Assembly (NCBI RefSeq): GCF_047249845.1
Contig: NZ_JBKTWO010000006.1
Span: 23,624-87,623 of the forward strand
Direction: 5' to 3'
Origin: Thomasclavelia sp047249845
Lineage (GTDB): Bacteria; Bacillota_I; Bacilli_A; Erysipelotrichales; Coprobacillaceae
DNA length: 64,000 nt
The notes under the pieces were generated by a model that saw nothing but the letters and a program-made list of their open reading frames with translations, had not been told where the DNA came from and did no database searches. Made by a program: the position numbers and the translations under genes. Positions 27,421-35,125 of the stretch are shown in pieces. Each line of letters starts with the position of its first letter. Positions within the stretch are counted from its first letter, which is position 1.

Positions 27421-27939
27421 ATGAAAAAGATATTTAATATTATTAGTACATTTATATTTATAATTTTAATTGCTTTAGCAGGAATCTTATTTGTTCCTAA
27501 AGCATTTAATATTCAGCCAACTGCTGTTTTATCTGGAAGTATGGAACCAACTTATCCTGTTGGGAGTTTGATTTTTGTTGATCATAATGTTTCTAAAGAA
27601 GATATTGTGGTAGGTAAAGCAATTACATTTAAAATTAATGATACTACTTTAGTTACACATAGAGTAGTTGAAATTAATGATGAAGGGAATTATATCACTA
27701 AAGGTGATGCTAATAATTCTAATGATGGAGATGCAGTGAAGTATGAAAATGTTGTGGGTATGCCAAAATTTGTAATTCCGTATTTAGGTTATATTGCAAC
27801 ATATGCAACTACTAAATCTGGTATGATTTTGTTAGTAACGATTATATTAGTATTGATCTTACTAACGTTTATTCCTGATTGGATATCATCTGATAAAAAG
27901 GGTAAAGGTAAGGGAGGAAATTTGAGTGAAAAAAAATAA
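27421..27939 (+). CDS. sipW: SipW-type (ER-type) signal peptidase I
   Basis: 172 residues from the ATG at 27421; the in-frame TTG at 27409 is rejected because it overlaps the G-rich RBS TTGGGGGT. A membrane anchor (about 8-26) is followed by the nucleophile loop SGSMEPTYPVGS (Ser40) and the THRVVEI box with His80. This is the Ser-His arrangement of ER/archaeal-type peptidases such as SipW, not the Ser-Lys of SipS. A second membrane segment lies about 130-152. SipW-type peptidases process TasA-like precursors, and several such precursors surround this gene. Overlaps the next gene by 14 nt. Confidence 0.9.
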   Translation: MKKIFNIISTFIFIILIALAGILFVPKAFNIQPTAVLSGSMEPTYPVGSLIFVDHNVSKEDIVVGKAITFKINDTTLVTHRVVEINDEGNYITKGDANNSNDGDAVKYENVVGMPKFVIPYLGYIATYATTKSGMILLVTIILVLILLTFIPDWISSDKKGKGKGGNLSEKK

Positions 27940-28612
27940 AAAGTTTACTTATAAACAAGGAGTAATTGCTGCTGTTGCTTGTACTTTAACGATTGTAGCA
28001 GTGACTATGGCAGTATTAAAGGCTGATGTAGGCAGTAAAACAAACAAGTTTAGTAGTAATGGTAAAGTAAATGTTGCGGTAATTGAAAATGGTAATAAAA
28101 ATAATTTATATGAAACAGGAGATGGACTTGAGCTGCCAGTAATTTCTTCTACGCCAGTTTTAAAACAAATTCAAGTCATGAATGTTGATAGAATAGATTA
28201 TCCAACAACAAATACTTATGTTCGAATTAGGTTAATACCATCATTTGTATATAATGAAGGTGAAAATCATGCGGGAGAAACTGTGGCAGTTAATATAGAC
28301 ATAAATGAGATCCAATATAATCTTGCTCTTTCAAATAATTGGGTAGCAAAGGAAATTGCAGGGGAAACATATTATTTCTATAAAAAAGCTTTAGCGCCTA
28401 ATGCTATTAGTGAAGTATTGATAGATAGTGTAGCATATACTGGAACAATACCTGAGGGTGCTCATTTTGAACTAGAAGTTTTGGTTGATGGTGTGTCTGC
28501 GAATGGATCAGGGACTAAATATAGTTCAGCAGTTGAAGCATGGCAATTGGAAACATATTTGTCAAATGAAGAAATTGCGTCTATATTTACTAATGAAGTC
28601 CAAAAAAAATAG
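27926..28612 (+). CDS. TasA-like SipW-dependent exported protein (minor component)
   Basis: 228 residues, GTG start at 27926 with GGGAGG 9 nt upstream (27911-27916). The N-terminus KKNKKFTYKQGVIAAVACTLTIVAVTMAV and the following KADVGSKTNKFSSNGKV fit the SipW-type long signal peptide and the start of the TasA/camelysin beta-sandwich (normally ...DTxxxxNxF). The mature part is beta-rich (YVRIRLIPSFVYNEGENHAG) with no other anchor. Translationally coupled to the signal peptidase. Family membership is from the signal peptide, context and size; sequence is diverged from TasA itself. Confidence 0.75.
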   Translation: MKKNKKFTYKQGVIAAVACTLTIVAVTMAVLKADVGSKTNKFSSNGKVNVAVIENGNKNNLYETGDGLELPVISSTPVLKQIQVMNVDRIDYPTTNTYVRIRLIPSFVYNEGENHAGETVAVNIDINEIQYNLALSNNWVAKEIAGETYYFYKKALAPNAISEVLIDSVAYTGTIPEGAHFELEVLVDGVSANGSGTKYSSAVEAWQLETYLSNEEIASIFTNEVQKK

Positions 28613-28617
28613 TAATT

Positions 28618-28652
28618 TAAAATCCGAGAACTATTATAGTTTTCGGATTTTT
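28618..28652 (+). terminator. Terminator of unit 2
   Basis: AAATCCGAGAACTAT and ATAGTTTTCGGATTT pair with a tiny loop, then TTT. Confidence 0.9.
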
Positions 28653-28699
28653 GGTTTTTAAAACAAAATATCATGTGCTATATGCGTAGTTATAGCGTC

Positions 28700-29250
28700 T
28701 GAGTAAATAGGCCTCTTCGTGATAAAATGGTTGTAGCCTGACAACTACAAAATGACGAGGAAACAAATCCATGAAAGACACAAAAAGTTTATTACATATT
28801 TTAATAGTACCAAAATACAGAAGAATAGTAATATACAATAAATTGAGATATGATATAAGGTTAACTATAAAAACACCGATAAATAGAAAACCAGAAGAAG
28901 GAGAATTATATTCATCTGCTGTTAGAGATAGCGTTAAAATAATTAATTTCAAAATTTATGAGAGAGCTGAAGAATAAATTGTCACTAATGATTTTTGATT
29001 GACGTAAAAATATGAAAACTGGAAATTTTGTGCAAGAGGATATTTTGTTGATACAGTAGGAAAGAATGAAAAATAATAAGGGATTATATTTAAAATCTGC
29101 AGGCGAAGACAAATTAAGTGGGAGAAATTTATTGACTCGTTTACAAAATAATAAGTATAAGGGAATAAGAAAAAGAAAGCTTAAGGGGTTAGTAAATGAT
29201 GTTATAGCTATCGAGTATTCAGTAGTCAAAGGACTAGTAGAACAATAGAT
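28700..29250 (+). mobile_element. Decayed IS200/IS605-family element
   Basis: The left end has the typical subterminal hairpin before tnpA: CCTCTTCGT...GGTTGTAG...CTACAA...ACGAGG, folding over the start region at 28711-28760. A degenerate tnpA follows. The right end (about 29170-29250, GCTTAAGGGGTTAG onward) is a plausible but not delimited terminus. It sits between units 2 and 3 of the fibre locus. Boundaries are approximate. Confidence 0.65.
28771..29149 (+). pseudogene. tnpA remnant (IS200-type Y1 transposase)
   Basis: The start MKDTKSL...VPKYRRIVIYNKLRYDI matches the opening of IS200 TnpA. The middle, with the HUH metal-binding motif, is missing. The catalytic-helix end reappears in another frame as KFCARGYFVDTVGKNEK (about 29017-29067), and the tail KFIDSFTK is in a third frame near 29123-29149. 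Several frameshifts and an internal deletion mean it cannot be active. Confidence 0.7.
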
Positions 29251-29451
29251 TGTTACAAAGGGAGTACATACTACATCTTTTAATATATTGAATATCATAT
29301 ATTTAGATTGTAGATATCTAATGTAAGACAACATTGGAGTAGGTTTTAAAAGTAGAAAAGTTTTTTATGTACAAAAAAGTAAAAATGATATTGATATATA
29401 TAAAGATTTATCTATAACTTTTTTAAAACAAAAATAATATTTAACAACTGT
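29150..29451. other. Intergenic, end of the IS remnant and no gene
   Basis: After the transposase remnant there is only the putative IS right end and A+T-rich DNA up to the unit 3 promoter. Short open frames here (for example 29066-29248) look like frame artefacts of the decayed element. Confidence 0.5.
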
Positions 29452-29483
29452 GTGACTGCTACGTGACCATATTAGGATATATT
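29452..29483 (+). promoter_or_regulatory. GTGAC-type direct-repeat promoter, unit 3
   Basis: GTGAC at 29452 and 29463, 10 nt, TATATT at 29478-29483. No -35 hexamer. Drives the two main TasA-like genes. Confidence 0.85.
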
Positions 29484-29530
29484 ATGTTTGTAAAAAGAAT
29501 TCAATATAAAAATACACGGAGGAAAAGAAA

Positions 29531-30322
29531 ATGAAAAAGTATTTTAAAGTATTAGCAAGTATAGGATTAGTACTTGCAATCGCAGTAGGATTTACATTCG
29601 CATATTTAACAGCTGATACAGGGGAAAAAGTAAATAGATTTACTGGTGCTGATAATATCACTGGTGAAACAACCGAAACAGAATGGGAACATGGTGAAAA
29701 TGGATGGAATGATTTTTTACCAGGAGATGCAACTTATAAAAACCCAACTGTTGAACTTACTGGTAAACAAGATGCTTGGGTAGGATTAAAGGTTTCTGTA
29801 ATCGATAAAACAACAGGTAGTGATGTAGAAATGTCTTTAGCAGATTTTAATGCTAAATATGGTACATTCTATACAGATGAAAATGGAGCATATACTGATC
29901 CTATAGATGTGACTAAATTAGCAGAAGGTATGAATATTGGTGCTGAAGATAATAAATGGACTGAAGCTGAATCACAATTCTATGTATATAATACAGTAGT
30001 AAAAGCAGGAGAATCTGCAAAACCATTATTCGATGCTGTTCAAATTAATACAGGAGTTTACAAATATTATACAACTAGCAGTGATAAAGAAACAGTTTAT
30101 AAATATGAATTAGATGAAAATGGTAATAAAATTGAATCAACTAAAATAAAAGTAACTGAAAATACATTTATTAGTGAATCAGAAGTATTAGTTGATGAAA
30201 ATGGTAACGTAATCAATGATTTAAAATTACCTACATTTGATATCGTTCTTCATGGTTATGCTGTACAAGCAAATTTAGATAAAGATGTAGCAATTGCAGA
30301 ATTAGTTAAATTAGCAAAATAA
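29531..30322 (+). CDS. TasA-like fibre protein A
   Basis: 263 residues. SipW-type signal peptide: KKYFKVLASIGLVLAIAVGFTFAYLTADTGEKVNRFT, with the typical A-Y-x-T-x-D-x-x-x-x-N-x-F step from membrane segment to mature protein. The mature part is a beta-rich domain of TasA/camelysin size (FLPGDATYKNPTVELTGKQD, AWVGLKVSVIDK, FDIVLHGYAVQA). Strong RBS ACGGAGGAAAAG. By analogy it is processed by the SipW enzyme and polymerises into extracellular fibres or lattices. First gene of unit 3; the strong RBS and spacing suggest high expression. Confidence 0.85.
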   Translation: MKKYFKVLASIGLVLAIAVGFTFAYLTADTGEKVNRFTGADNITGETTETEWEHGENGWNDFLPGDATYKNPTVELTGKQDAWVGLKVSVIDKTTGSDVEMSLADFNAKYGTFYTDENGAYTDPIDVTKLAEGMNIGAEDNKWTEAESQFYVYNTVVKAGESAKPLFDAVQINTGVYKYYTTSSDKETVYKYELDENGNKIESTKIKVTENTFISESEVLVDENGNVINDLKLPTFDIVLHGYAVQANLDKDVAIAELVKLAK

Positions 30323-30349
30323 TTATAAATATTTAGGAGGAAAATAGAA

Positions 30350-30970
30350 ATGAACAAAAAATTAAAATTAGGACTTGCATCATTAGCTCTTGTAGGGGTA
30401 ATGGTTGTAGGAGGGTCATTAGCTTATTTTACAGATACAGATACTAAAAATAACATTGTAACATTAGGTAAAGTTGATGGTAATCTTGAAGAAGATACAG
30501 ATGAAGAAAATGTAACAAAAACAGAAGACGGTTTAGAATATGAAGATAATATTACACCAGGTAAAGAATTATCTAAAAAACCATATTTAGTACTTGATCA
30601 AGAATCAGAAGATGCTTATGCACGTGTTATGATCAGTGTTAGTGGAGTTAATGGGGATAGTAGTGAATTAAGTGAGCAGCAAAAAGCAAAATTAAATGAA
30701 CTTACTTTTGATTACAATAATGCTGAAGGTTGGTTTGTAGCAGAAGATGGATATGTATATTACAATACTAAATTAACTCAAGAGAATTCTAAGACAGCTT
30801 ATGTTTTTAAAAATGTAACTTTCCCATCTAGCTGGGGTAATGAAATGGCAAATGTAAAAATTACAATTACTGTTAAGGGTGAATTGATCCAAGCTGATAA
30901 TTTTACTCCAACTTTAACTGACGGTCATATTACAAGCTGGGGTAATGTTGATATCGAAGCTGCAAATTAG
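30350..30970 (+). CDS. TasA-like fibre protein B
   Basis: 206 residues. Signal peptide KKLKLGLASLALVGVMVVGGSLAYFTDTDTKNNIVTLGKV is a textbook SipW/TasA signal (AYFTDTDTKNN). The mature domain has the TasA-like features ITPGKELSKKPYLVLD, AYARVMISVSG, GWFVAEDGYVYYN and KITITVKGELIQAD. RBS TTAGGAGGAAAA. Second gene of unit 3 with a 27-nt gap; ends at a strong terminator. Of the TasA-like proteins here this is the closest to the canonical pattern. Confidence 0.9.
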   Translation: MNKKLKLGLASLALVGVMVVGGSLAYFTDTDTKNNIVTLGKVDGNLEEDTDEENVTKTEDGLEYEDNITPGKELSKKPYLVLDQESEDAYARVMISVSGVNGDSSELSEQQKAKLNELTFDYNNAEGWFVAEDGYVYYNTKLTQENSKTAYVFKNVTFPSSWGNEMANVKITITVKGELIQADNFTPTLTDGHITSWGNVDIEAAN

Positions 30971-30980
30971 TAATCTATTT

Positions 30981-31004
30981 AGAAGGCTTTGGCCTTCTTT
31001 TTAT
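30981..31004 (+). terminator. Terminator of unit 3
   Basis: AGAAGGC and GCCTTCT with loop TTTG, then TTTTATT. Confidence 0.9.
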
Positions 31005-31036
31005 TATTAAAGAAATATGTTTTATAATATAGTCTC

Positions 31037-31068
31037 GTGACTAGTATGTGACTGTAAAGCTCTATAAT
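31037..31068 (+). promoter_or_regulatory. GTGAC-type direct-repeat promoter, unit 4
   Basis: GTGAC at 31037 and 31048, 10 nt, TATAAT at 31063-31068. No -35 hexamer. Drives the third TasA-like protein and two anchored proteins. Confidence 0.85.
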
Positions 31069-31104
31069 TATGTTAGTAATATAGGTAGAGTAGGGAGTGA
31101 TATA

Positions 31105-31761
31105 ATGAAAACAAAAAAAAGAATGATAACACTATTAGCGTGTGTAGTATTACTTGGAATATCTGTCTTTTCATATGCTGCTATTGTTAATAGTACAGAT
31201 ACAACTAAAAATGTGAGTACTTCTAATTTAGATATTGAATTAGTTCAAATAAGTAAAGATGGAAATTTAATTAAATCTGAAGATGGAATACTTGGTTTTG
31301 ATTATGGTAAAGTAGTACCTGGTACAACTATTGATGAAAAGGTAGCTATAAAAGCAGCTGATAGTTCAAAATCTGCTTATGTAAGAGTAACAGTAAATCG
31401 CTATTGGCAAAAAGATGGAAAAAAAGATAGTGAGCAGATAATTAAACCATCAGCGATTGAACTTATTAGTAGTGATGATAATTGGATTATGATGGAAGAT
31501 CAAAGTGATAGTGAAGTAGTTTATTTTTATTATCGTTTACCATTAGATACTGGTGATTTAAGTAGTAATTTTATTGAAGGTTTTAAGATTCTTCCTAAGA
31601 TTGAAGGAAATTCTAATCGTTATGCTGGTTATAGTTGTCATATTGATTTCTTTGCTGAAGGAGTTCAGGTTGTAGCTGGCAAAGAGGCAATGTTAGCCGA
31701 ATGGGGTGTTGATGCTACAATTGATGATAATAATATAATTACTGGAATCGTGGAACAATAG
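31105..31761 (+). CDS. TasA-like protein C
   Basis: 218 residues from the ATG at 31105 (RBS AGGGAGTG). A longer frame beginning at 31048 would start inside the promoter repeat and is rejected. Signal segment KKRMITLLACVVLLGISVFSYAAIVNSTDTTKNVSTSNLDIELV again gives the SipW-type S-Y-A-A...D-T-T-K-N pattern. The mature part is beta-rich (GKVVPGTTIDEKVAIKA, SAYVRVTVNRYW, VVYFYYRLPLDTG). First gene of unit 4. Probably a minor fibre subunit, adaptor or chaperone in the manner of TapA. Exact role unknown. Confidence 0.75.
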   Translation: MKTKKRMITLLACVVLLGISVFSYAAIVNSTDTTKNVSTSNLDIELVQISKDGNLIKSEDGILGFDYGKVVPGTTIDEKVAIKAADSSKSAYVRVTVNRYWQKDGKKDSEQIIKPSAIELISSDDNWIMMEDQSDSEVVYFYYRLPLDTGDLSSNFIEGFKILPKIEGNSNRYAGYSCHIDFFAEGVQVVAGKEAMLAEWGVDATIDDNNIITGIVEQ

Positions 31762-31772
31762 GAGGGATTAGG

Positions 31773-32444
31773 ATGAAAAAGAGAATATTTACAATGATGT
31801 TATCTATCTTTATTCTGATGTTGTCAAGTGGTCCGATTTATGCTCAGGATGATACACTAATTACGTATGAAGGTGATTCTGGGAAATTTATTACACAAGA
31901 GGGTACTAGTCAAGGATTTGAAGATATGATGCCTGGAGAGACTCGTAAAGTTTCTGTTAGATTAAAAAATGATCATTATGATAAAATGGATTATTTCATG
32001 AGTGCTGAGATTCTTGATAATATTGCAGAAAAAGGTAATCAAGATGCGGTATATGAATTTTATATTGCTCGTGATGATGAAGTGTTTTTTTCTACTGTAA
32101 TTGGTGGAACTGGTAATAGTGTTGGACAAGAATATCTTACTGATGATAATAAGATCAAATTAGCTCAATTAGCGAAAGATGAAGAATGTTTAGTTACTGT
32201 TAGTTTATCATTAGATGGGGATTCAACTGAAAATTCATATCAAAATAAAGATGGACAAATTCAATTAAATTTTTTAGTTGGTACACCAGAAAGTACAATG
32301 GCAAATAAACAGACGATTATTAATCGCATAATTGAATATGTGAAAACTGGTGATAATGCCCCATTAATAATTATGGGGGGATTATTAATAATCTCAGCTA
32401 GTGTCATTGTATTTATAAAATATAAACGAAGAGAGGAGAATTAA
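31773..32444 (+). CDS. Anchored beta-rich protein of the fibre locus, KTGD tail
   Basis: 223 residues. A classical signal peptide (about 1-24, ending SGPIYAQ) rather than a SipW one, then a beta domain with GFEDMMPGETRKVSVRLKN, which resembles the TasA-family P-G-E/D-T loop. The C-terminus has YVKTGDNA, a hydrophobic helix and KYKRREEN: a membrane anchor or sortase-like sorting tail. It could tie the TasA-like fibre to the cell surface. RBS GGAGGGATTAGG; the stop overlaps the next start. Confidence 0.8.
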   Translation: MKKRIFTMMLSIFILMLSSGPIYAQDDTLITYEGDSGKFITQEGTSQGFEDMMPGETRKVSVRLKNDHYDKMDYFMSAEILDNIAEKGNQDAVYEFYIARDDEVFFSTVIGGTGNSVGQEYLTDDNKIKLAQLAKDEECLVTVSLSLDGDSTENSYQNKDGQIQLNFLVGTPESTMANKQTIINRIIEYVKTGDNAPLIIMGGLLIISASVIVFIKYKRREEN

Positions 32445-33289
32445 TGATGGAAAAGAAAATAAATTATTCATTGAAATTAATTAGTTCTCTTTTAATAGCT
32501 TTATTAGTAATACTGACTTTAATAGTGCCTGCTTATGCAATTAAAGAATATAAAATTTCTTTTAAATCAGGTTCTAAAGGTGTTTATCAAGATGGTACTA
32601 CTAGTAAGAATCTAATGGTAGAAATGAATCAGAGTTTACCTGTAACCCCAGATACATTAGCGGCTGATTTAAAGATTGAAGATGGTTATTATTTTAACGG
32701 TTGGAATTATACTGTAAAGCAATCAGGAATTACTAAAAGTGCTAACTACGTTGCTCAATATAAACGGATTATCGATGAAGCAGTTTATCGAGTTAGATAT
32801 GTTGATGATTTTGGAAATGAATTAGCAACACAAAAGGTTGTTACTAGTAATGTTGGTATCATAGTGGCAGAAAATGCTATTAATATTGATGGCTATGCTG
32901 TCGATCAGCTTACTAAAACTGTTAAAGTAGATAAAAAAGGAACAGAGATTACTTTTATTTATGTTTCAACTGCTAGTGGTGAAGTTGAAACAATCACTCA
33001 ACATGATGTAGTAATTATTGCTGGTGGGGTATCAGGGCCAGGGCAAGATGCTACTGGTACTAATGGTGTTAATCAAGGAAATGTTGAAGAGAATAATCCA
33101 GCAGGAAATACAGCTGGTGGTACTGAGGGTCAAGAAACAGAAGAGATTACGGATGAAAAAACACCGTTGTCAAAAAAAGGTGATACTGAAAGTGATAGTG
33201 ATAATTATGCTATGTTAATGGGGATTGGATTTATTATTATTGCAATTGCTGCTGGTACTGTGTATGTTATCAAAACTAAAAACTCATAA
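32444..33289 (+). CDS. MucBP-like anchored surface protein
   Basis: 281 residues; ATG at 32444 or 32447, both reachable from AGGAG (32434-32438). Signal peptide about 1-33 (ending VPAYA). About 34-105 is an InlB/Listeria-type repeat (EDGYYFNGWNYTV). About 112-180 is MucBP-like (YRVRYVDDFGNELATQKVVT, FIYV). A Gly/Asn/Glu-rich linker follows, then LSKKGDTE, a membrane helix and KTKNS. The pattern is that of a wall- or membrane-held adhesin. Last gene of unit 4. Confidence 0.8.
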   Translation: MMEKKINYSLKLISSLLIALLVILTLIVPAYAIKEYKISFKSGSKGVYQDGTTSKNLMVEMNQSLPVTPDTLAADLKIEDGYYFNGWNYTVKQSGITKSANYVAQYKRIIDEAVYRVRYVDDFGNELATQKVVTSNVGIIVAENAINIDGYAVDQLTKTVKVDKKGTEITFIYVSTASGEVETITQHDVVIIAGGVSGPGQDATGTNGVNQGNVEENNPAGNTAGGTEGQETEEITDEKTPLSKKGDTESDSDNYAMLMGIGFIIIAIAAGTVYVIKTKNS

Positions 33290-33292
33290 GAT

Positions 33293-33330
33293 GTTATAGT
33301 GATACTAAAAACAGTATAACTTTTTATTTT
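33293..33330 (+). terminator. Probable terminator of unit 4
   Basis: GTTAT-AGTG-ATACT pairs imperfectly with AGTATAAC around AAAAAC, followed by TTTTTATTTT. Confidence 0.6.
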
Positions 33331-33390
33331 GGTTATTTTTTATTGATAAAATAAAGATTTATTTTATCGAAAGATTTACTTTTAATCATA

Positions 33391-33419
33391 TTGGTAAAGT
33401 GATACAATACGCATATAAT
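33391..33419 (+). promoter_or_regulatory. Promoter of the SARP-type regulator
   Basis: TTGGTA at 33391-33396, 17-nt spacer, TATAAT at 33414-33419. An ordinary sigma-A promoter without the GTGAC repeats, unlike its presumed targets. Confidence 0.7.
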
Positions 33420-33455
33420 TAGCTTTTTAAACATTAATGGATGGTGGGGAAATTA

Positions 33456-34688
33456 ATGAAACATAAATTAAAAGTATTTTTTCTAGGACAATTTAAAATA
33501 ATATTAGATGATAAATATGTAATGACATATGATGATATTGGCTCTCAAAAGAATGCCAGATTATTGTCTTATTTGTTAAAGAATTATCATGTAAAATTAA
33601 GTAGTCAGGAAATTCAAACAATAATGTTTTCTGATGATTCTTCTAATAACCCTGCTAATGCTCTAAAAGCATTAGTATATCGTTTAAGAACGATTTTAAA
33701 AAAATTTTTTAGTACAGTAAATATAATAGTATCTGGAAATTCTACTTATTTTATCAATCCGGATTTAGAGATTATACTAGATATTGATATTTTTGATAAA
33801 TTGATTACAGATGGTGAAAATGCGCAAAGTGATGAAGAACGAATAGATTTATTTGAAGAAGCAATTAATCTTTATGAGGGAACTTTTTTACCAATGCTAA
33901 ATGATGAACAATGGGTAATCATTACGGGCACATATTTAGAATCAATGTTCATGACGACTGCTGTATATCTATTGAAAAAATATACAGAACAAAAAATGTA
34001 TGATAGTGTTGAAAAATTAAGTACTAAAGCTTTAAGCTATGATTCTCTTAATGAGAATTTGCATTATTACTTAATTAAATCGTTAATTAAACAAAATAAG
34101 ATGTCACTTGCTAAACAACACTATTTAGCTACTGAGAAGTTTTTGTTTGATGAATTAGGTATTAATCCAAGTGAAGAATTACAGGAATTATATCAAGAAA
34201 TTATTAGCAGTCAACGGGTTAAAGAGGCTACAATATTTGATGTACAAGATAATCTGATTGAAGGAGAAATAAAAGGAGCATTTCAATGTTCATTTGAAAC
34301 ATTTAAAAAAATTTATCAATTAGATGTAAGAAAAGCAATTCGTAGTGGAATTAGTGAATATATTGTCTTGCTCACAATTGAAGCAAATGATCATATAAAA
34401 AGAAATAGTGAGATTATTGATGCAATTATTGAAAGTACTTCTTCATTGTTAAGTCAAACAATATACTCAACTCTACGAGTTGGTGACAGTTTTGCTAAAT
34501 ATTCTAATCAACAGTATTTGATCTTATTACCAAATTGTAATGATGAAAATGCACGATCCGTAGTTAAACGAATTTTGGATAATTTTTATAAAGCTGATAA
34601 ATATGAACGTGTAAAAATTAATTCAAAAATTGATGAAATTAGATTATCGGAGGTTAGTAGTGATGGTAATATATTACGCGTTAAATAG
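33456..34688 (+). CDS. SARP/BTAD-family transcriptional regulator with degenerate GGDEF-like domain
   Basis: 410 residues from the ATG at 33456 (GGGG 6 nt upstream; the in-frame ATG at 33441 overlaps the RBS). About 1-95 is an OmpR-type winged helix in the SARP style (KLKVFFLGQFKI, RLLSYLLKNYH, NALKALVYRLRTIL). About 100-255 is the BTAD helical-repeat domain (FEEAINLYEGTFLPML, ATEKFLFDELGINPSEEL). About 265-400 has the order of a GGDEF domain (YSTLRVGDSFAKYSNQQYLILLP), but the GG(D/E)EF loop reads YSNQQY, so cyclase activity is not expected. SARPs activate promoters with 11-bp direct repeats in place of the -35; four such promoters lie just upstream. Overlaps the next gene by 26 nt. Confidence 0.87.
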   Translation: MKHKLKVFFLGQFKIILDDKYVMTYDDIGSQKNARLLSYLLKNYHVKLSSQEIQTIMFSDDSSNNPANALKALVYRLRTILKKFFSTVNIIVSGNSTYFINPDLEIILDIDIFDKLITDGENAQSDEERIDLFEEAINLYEGTFLPMLNDEQWVIITGTYLESMFMTTAVYLLKKYTEQKMYDSVEKLSTKALSYDSLNENLHYYLIKSLIKQNKMSLAKQHYLATEKFLFDELGINPSEELQELYQEIISSQRVKEATIFDVQDNLIEGEIKGAFQCSFETFKKIYQLDVRKAIRSGISEYIVLLTIEANDHIKRNSEIIDAIIESTSSLLSQTIYSTLRVGDSFAKYSNQQYLILLPNCNDENARSVVKRILDNFYKADKYERVKINSKIDEIRLSEVSSDGNILRVK

Positions 34689-35076
34689 TTTTAGATTATG
34701 TATTGATAGGATTGAAGATAATCTTTGTATTGGACGGTTATATACGCCACTATATTCCAAAGTACTTGTTTTTAAAGATTTAACGAATATGGTTTTATTA
34801 ATGGATGAGATCTTTGATAAAAATAATTATCCTCGAGCATATCAAAATAAACGTTCTTTTAAAAAATCTAACATAATAGAAAAAAAAGCTGAAATTAAAT
34901 TTGAAATTGAAAAATTAATAAAAGAAAAAGGTGAGTTAGCTACCTTTGATATAATTGTTACTTCCAGACAACATACTTGTTGGCAGGGAATCATTAAAAA
35001 TATGGATGGCAAAATTATTAGTAGTTTTAAAAGTGAATTAAATTTAATTGATTTTTTATTTAAGTTTTTGATATAA
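34663..35076 (+). CDS. WQG-motif protein 1, unknown function
   Basis: 137 residues from the ATG at 34663 (GGAGG 9 nt upstream); a longer frame from 34630 lacks an RBS. No signal peptide. N-terminal part YYALNSFRLCIDRIEDNLCI with GRLYTPLY; C-terminal part FDIIVTSRQHTCWQGIIKNM and FKSELNLIDFL. The last 45 residues align with nearly all of the next protein (TWQG / GK / F-R/K-S-x-L-x-LI). It overlaps the SARP gene, so its expression is coupled to the regulator. I do not recognise a named family. A co-regulator or modulator of the SARP protein is plausible but only inferred from position. Confidence 0.75.
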   Translation: MVIYYALNSFRLCIDRIEDNLCIGRLYTPLYSKVLVFKDLTNMVLLMDEIFDKNNYPRAYQNKRSFKKSNIIEKKAEIKFEIEKLIKEKGELATFDIIVTSRQHTCWQGIIKNMDGKIISSFKSELNLIDFLFKFLI

Positions 35077-35125
35077 CCAAAATATTACCATAATATGTTA
35101 TTAATAGGCTATGGAGGCAATGAAC

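Noticed and set aside
29066..29248. 60-codon open frame after the IS remnant
   Set aside because: Overlaps the TnpA tail in another frame and has no similarity of its own.
31048..31104. Upstream in-frame start for TasA-like protein C
   Set aside because: The GTG lies inside the promoter repeat, upstream of the -10 box; the RBS and signal peptide support 31105.
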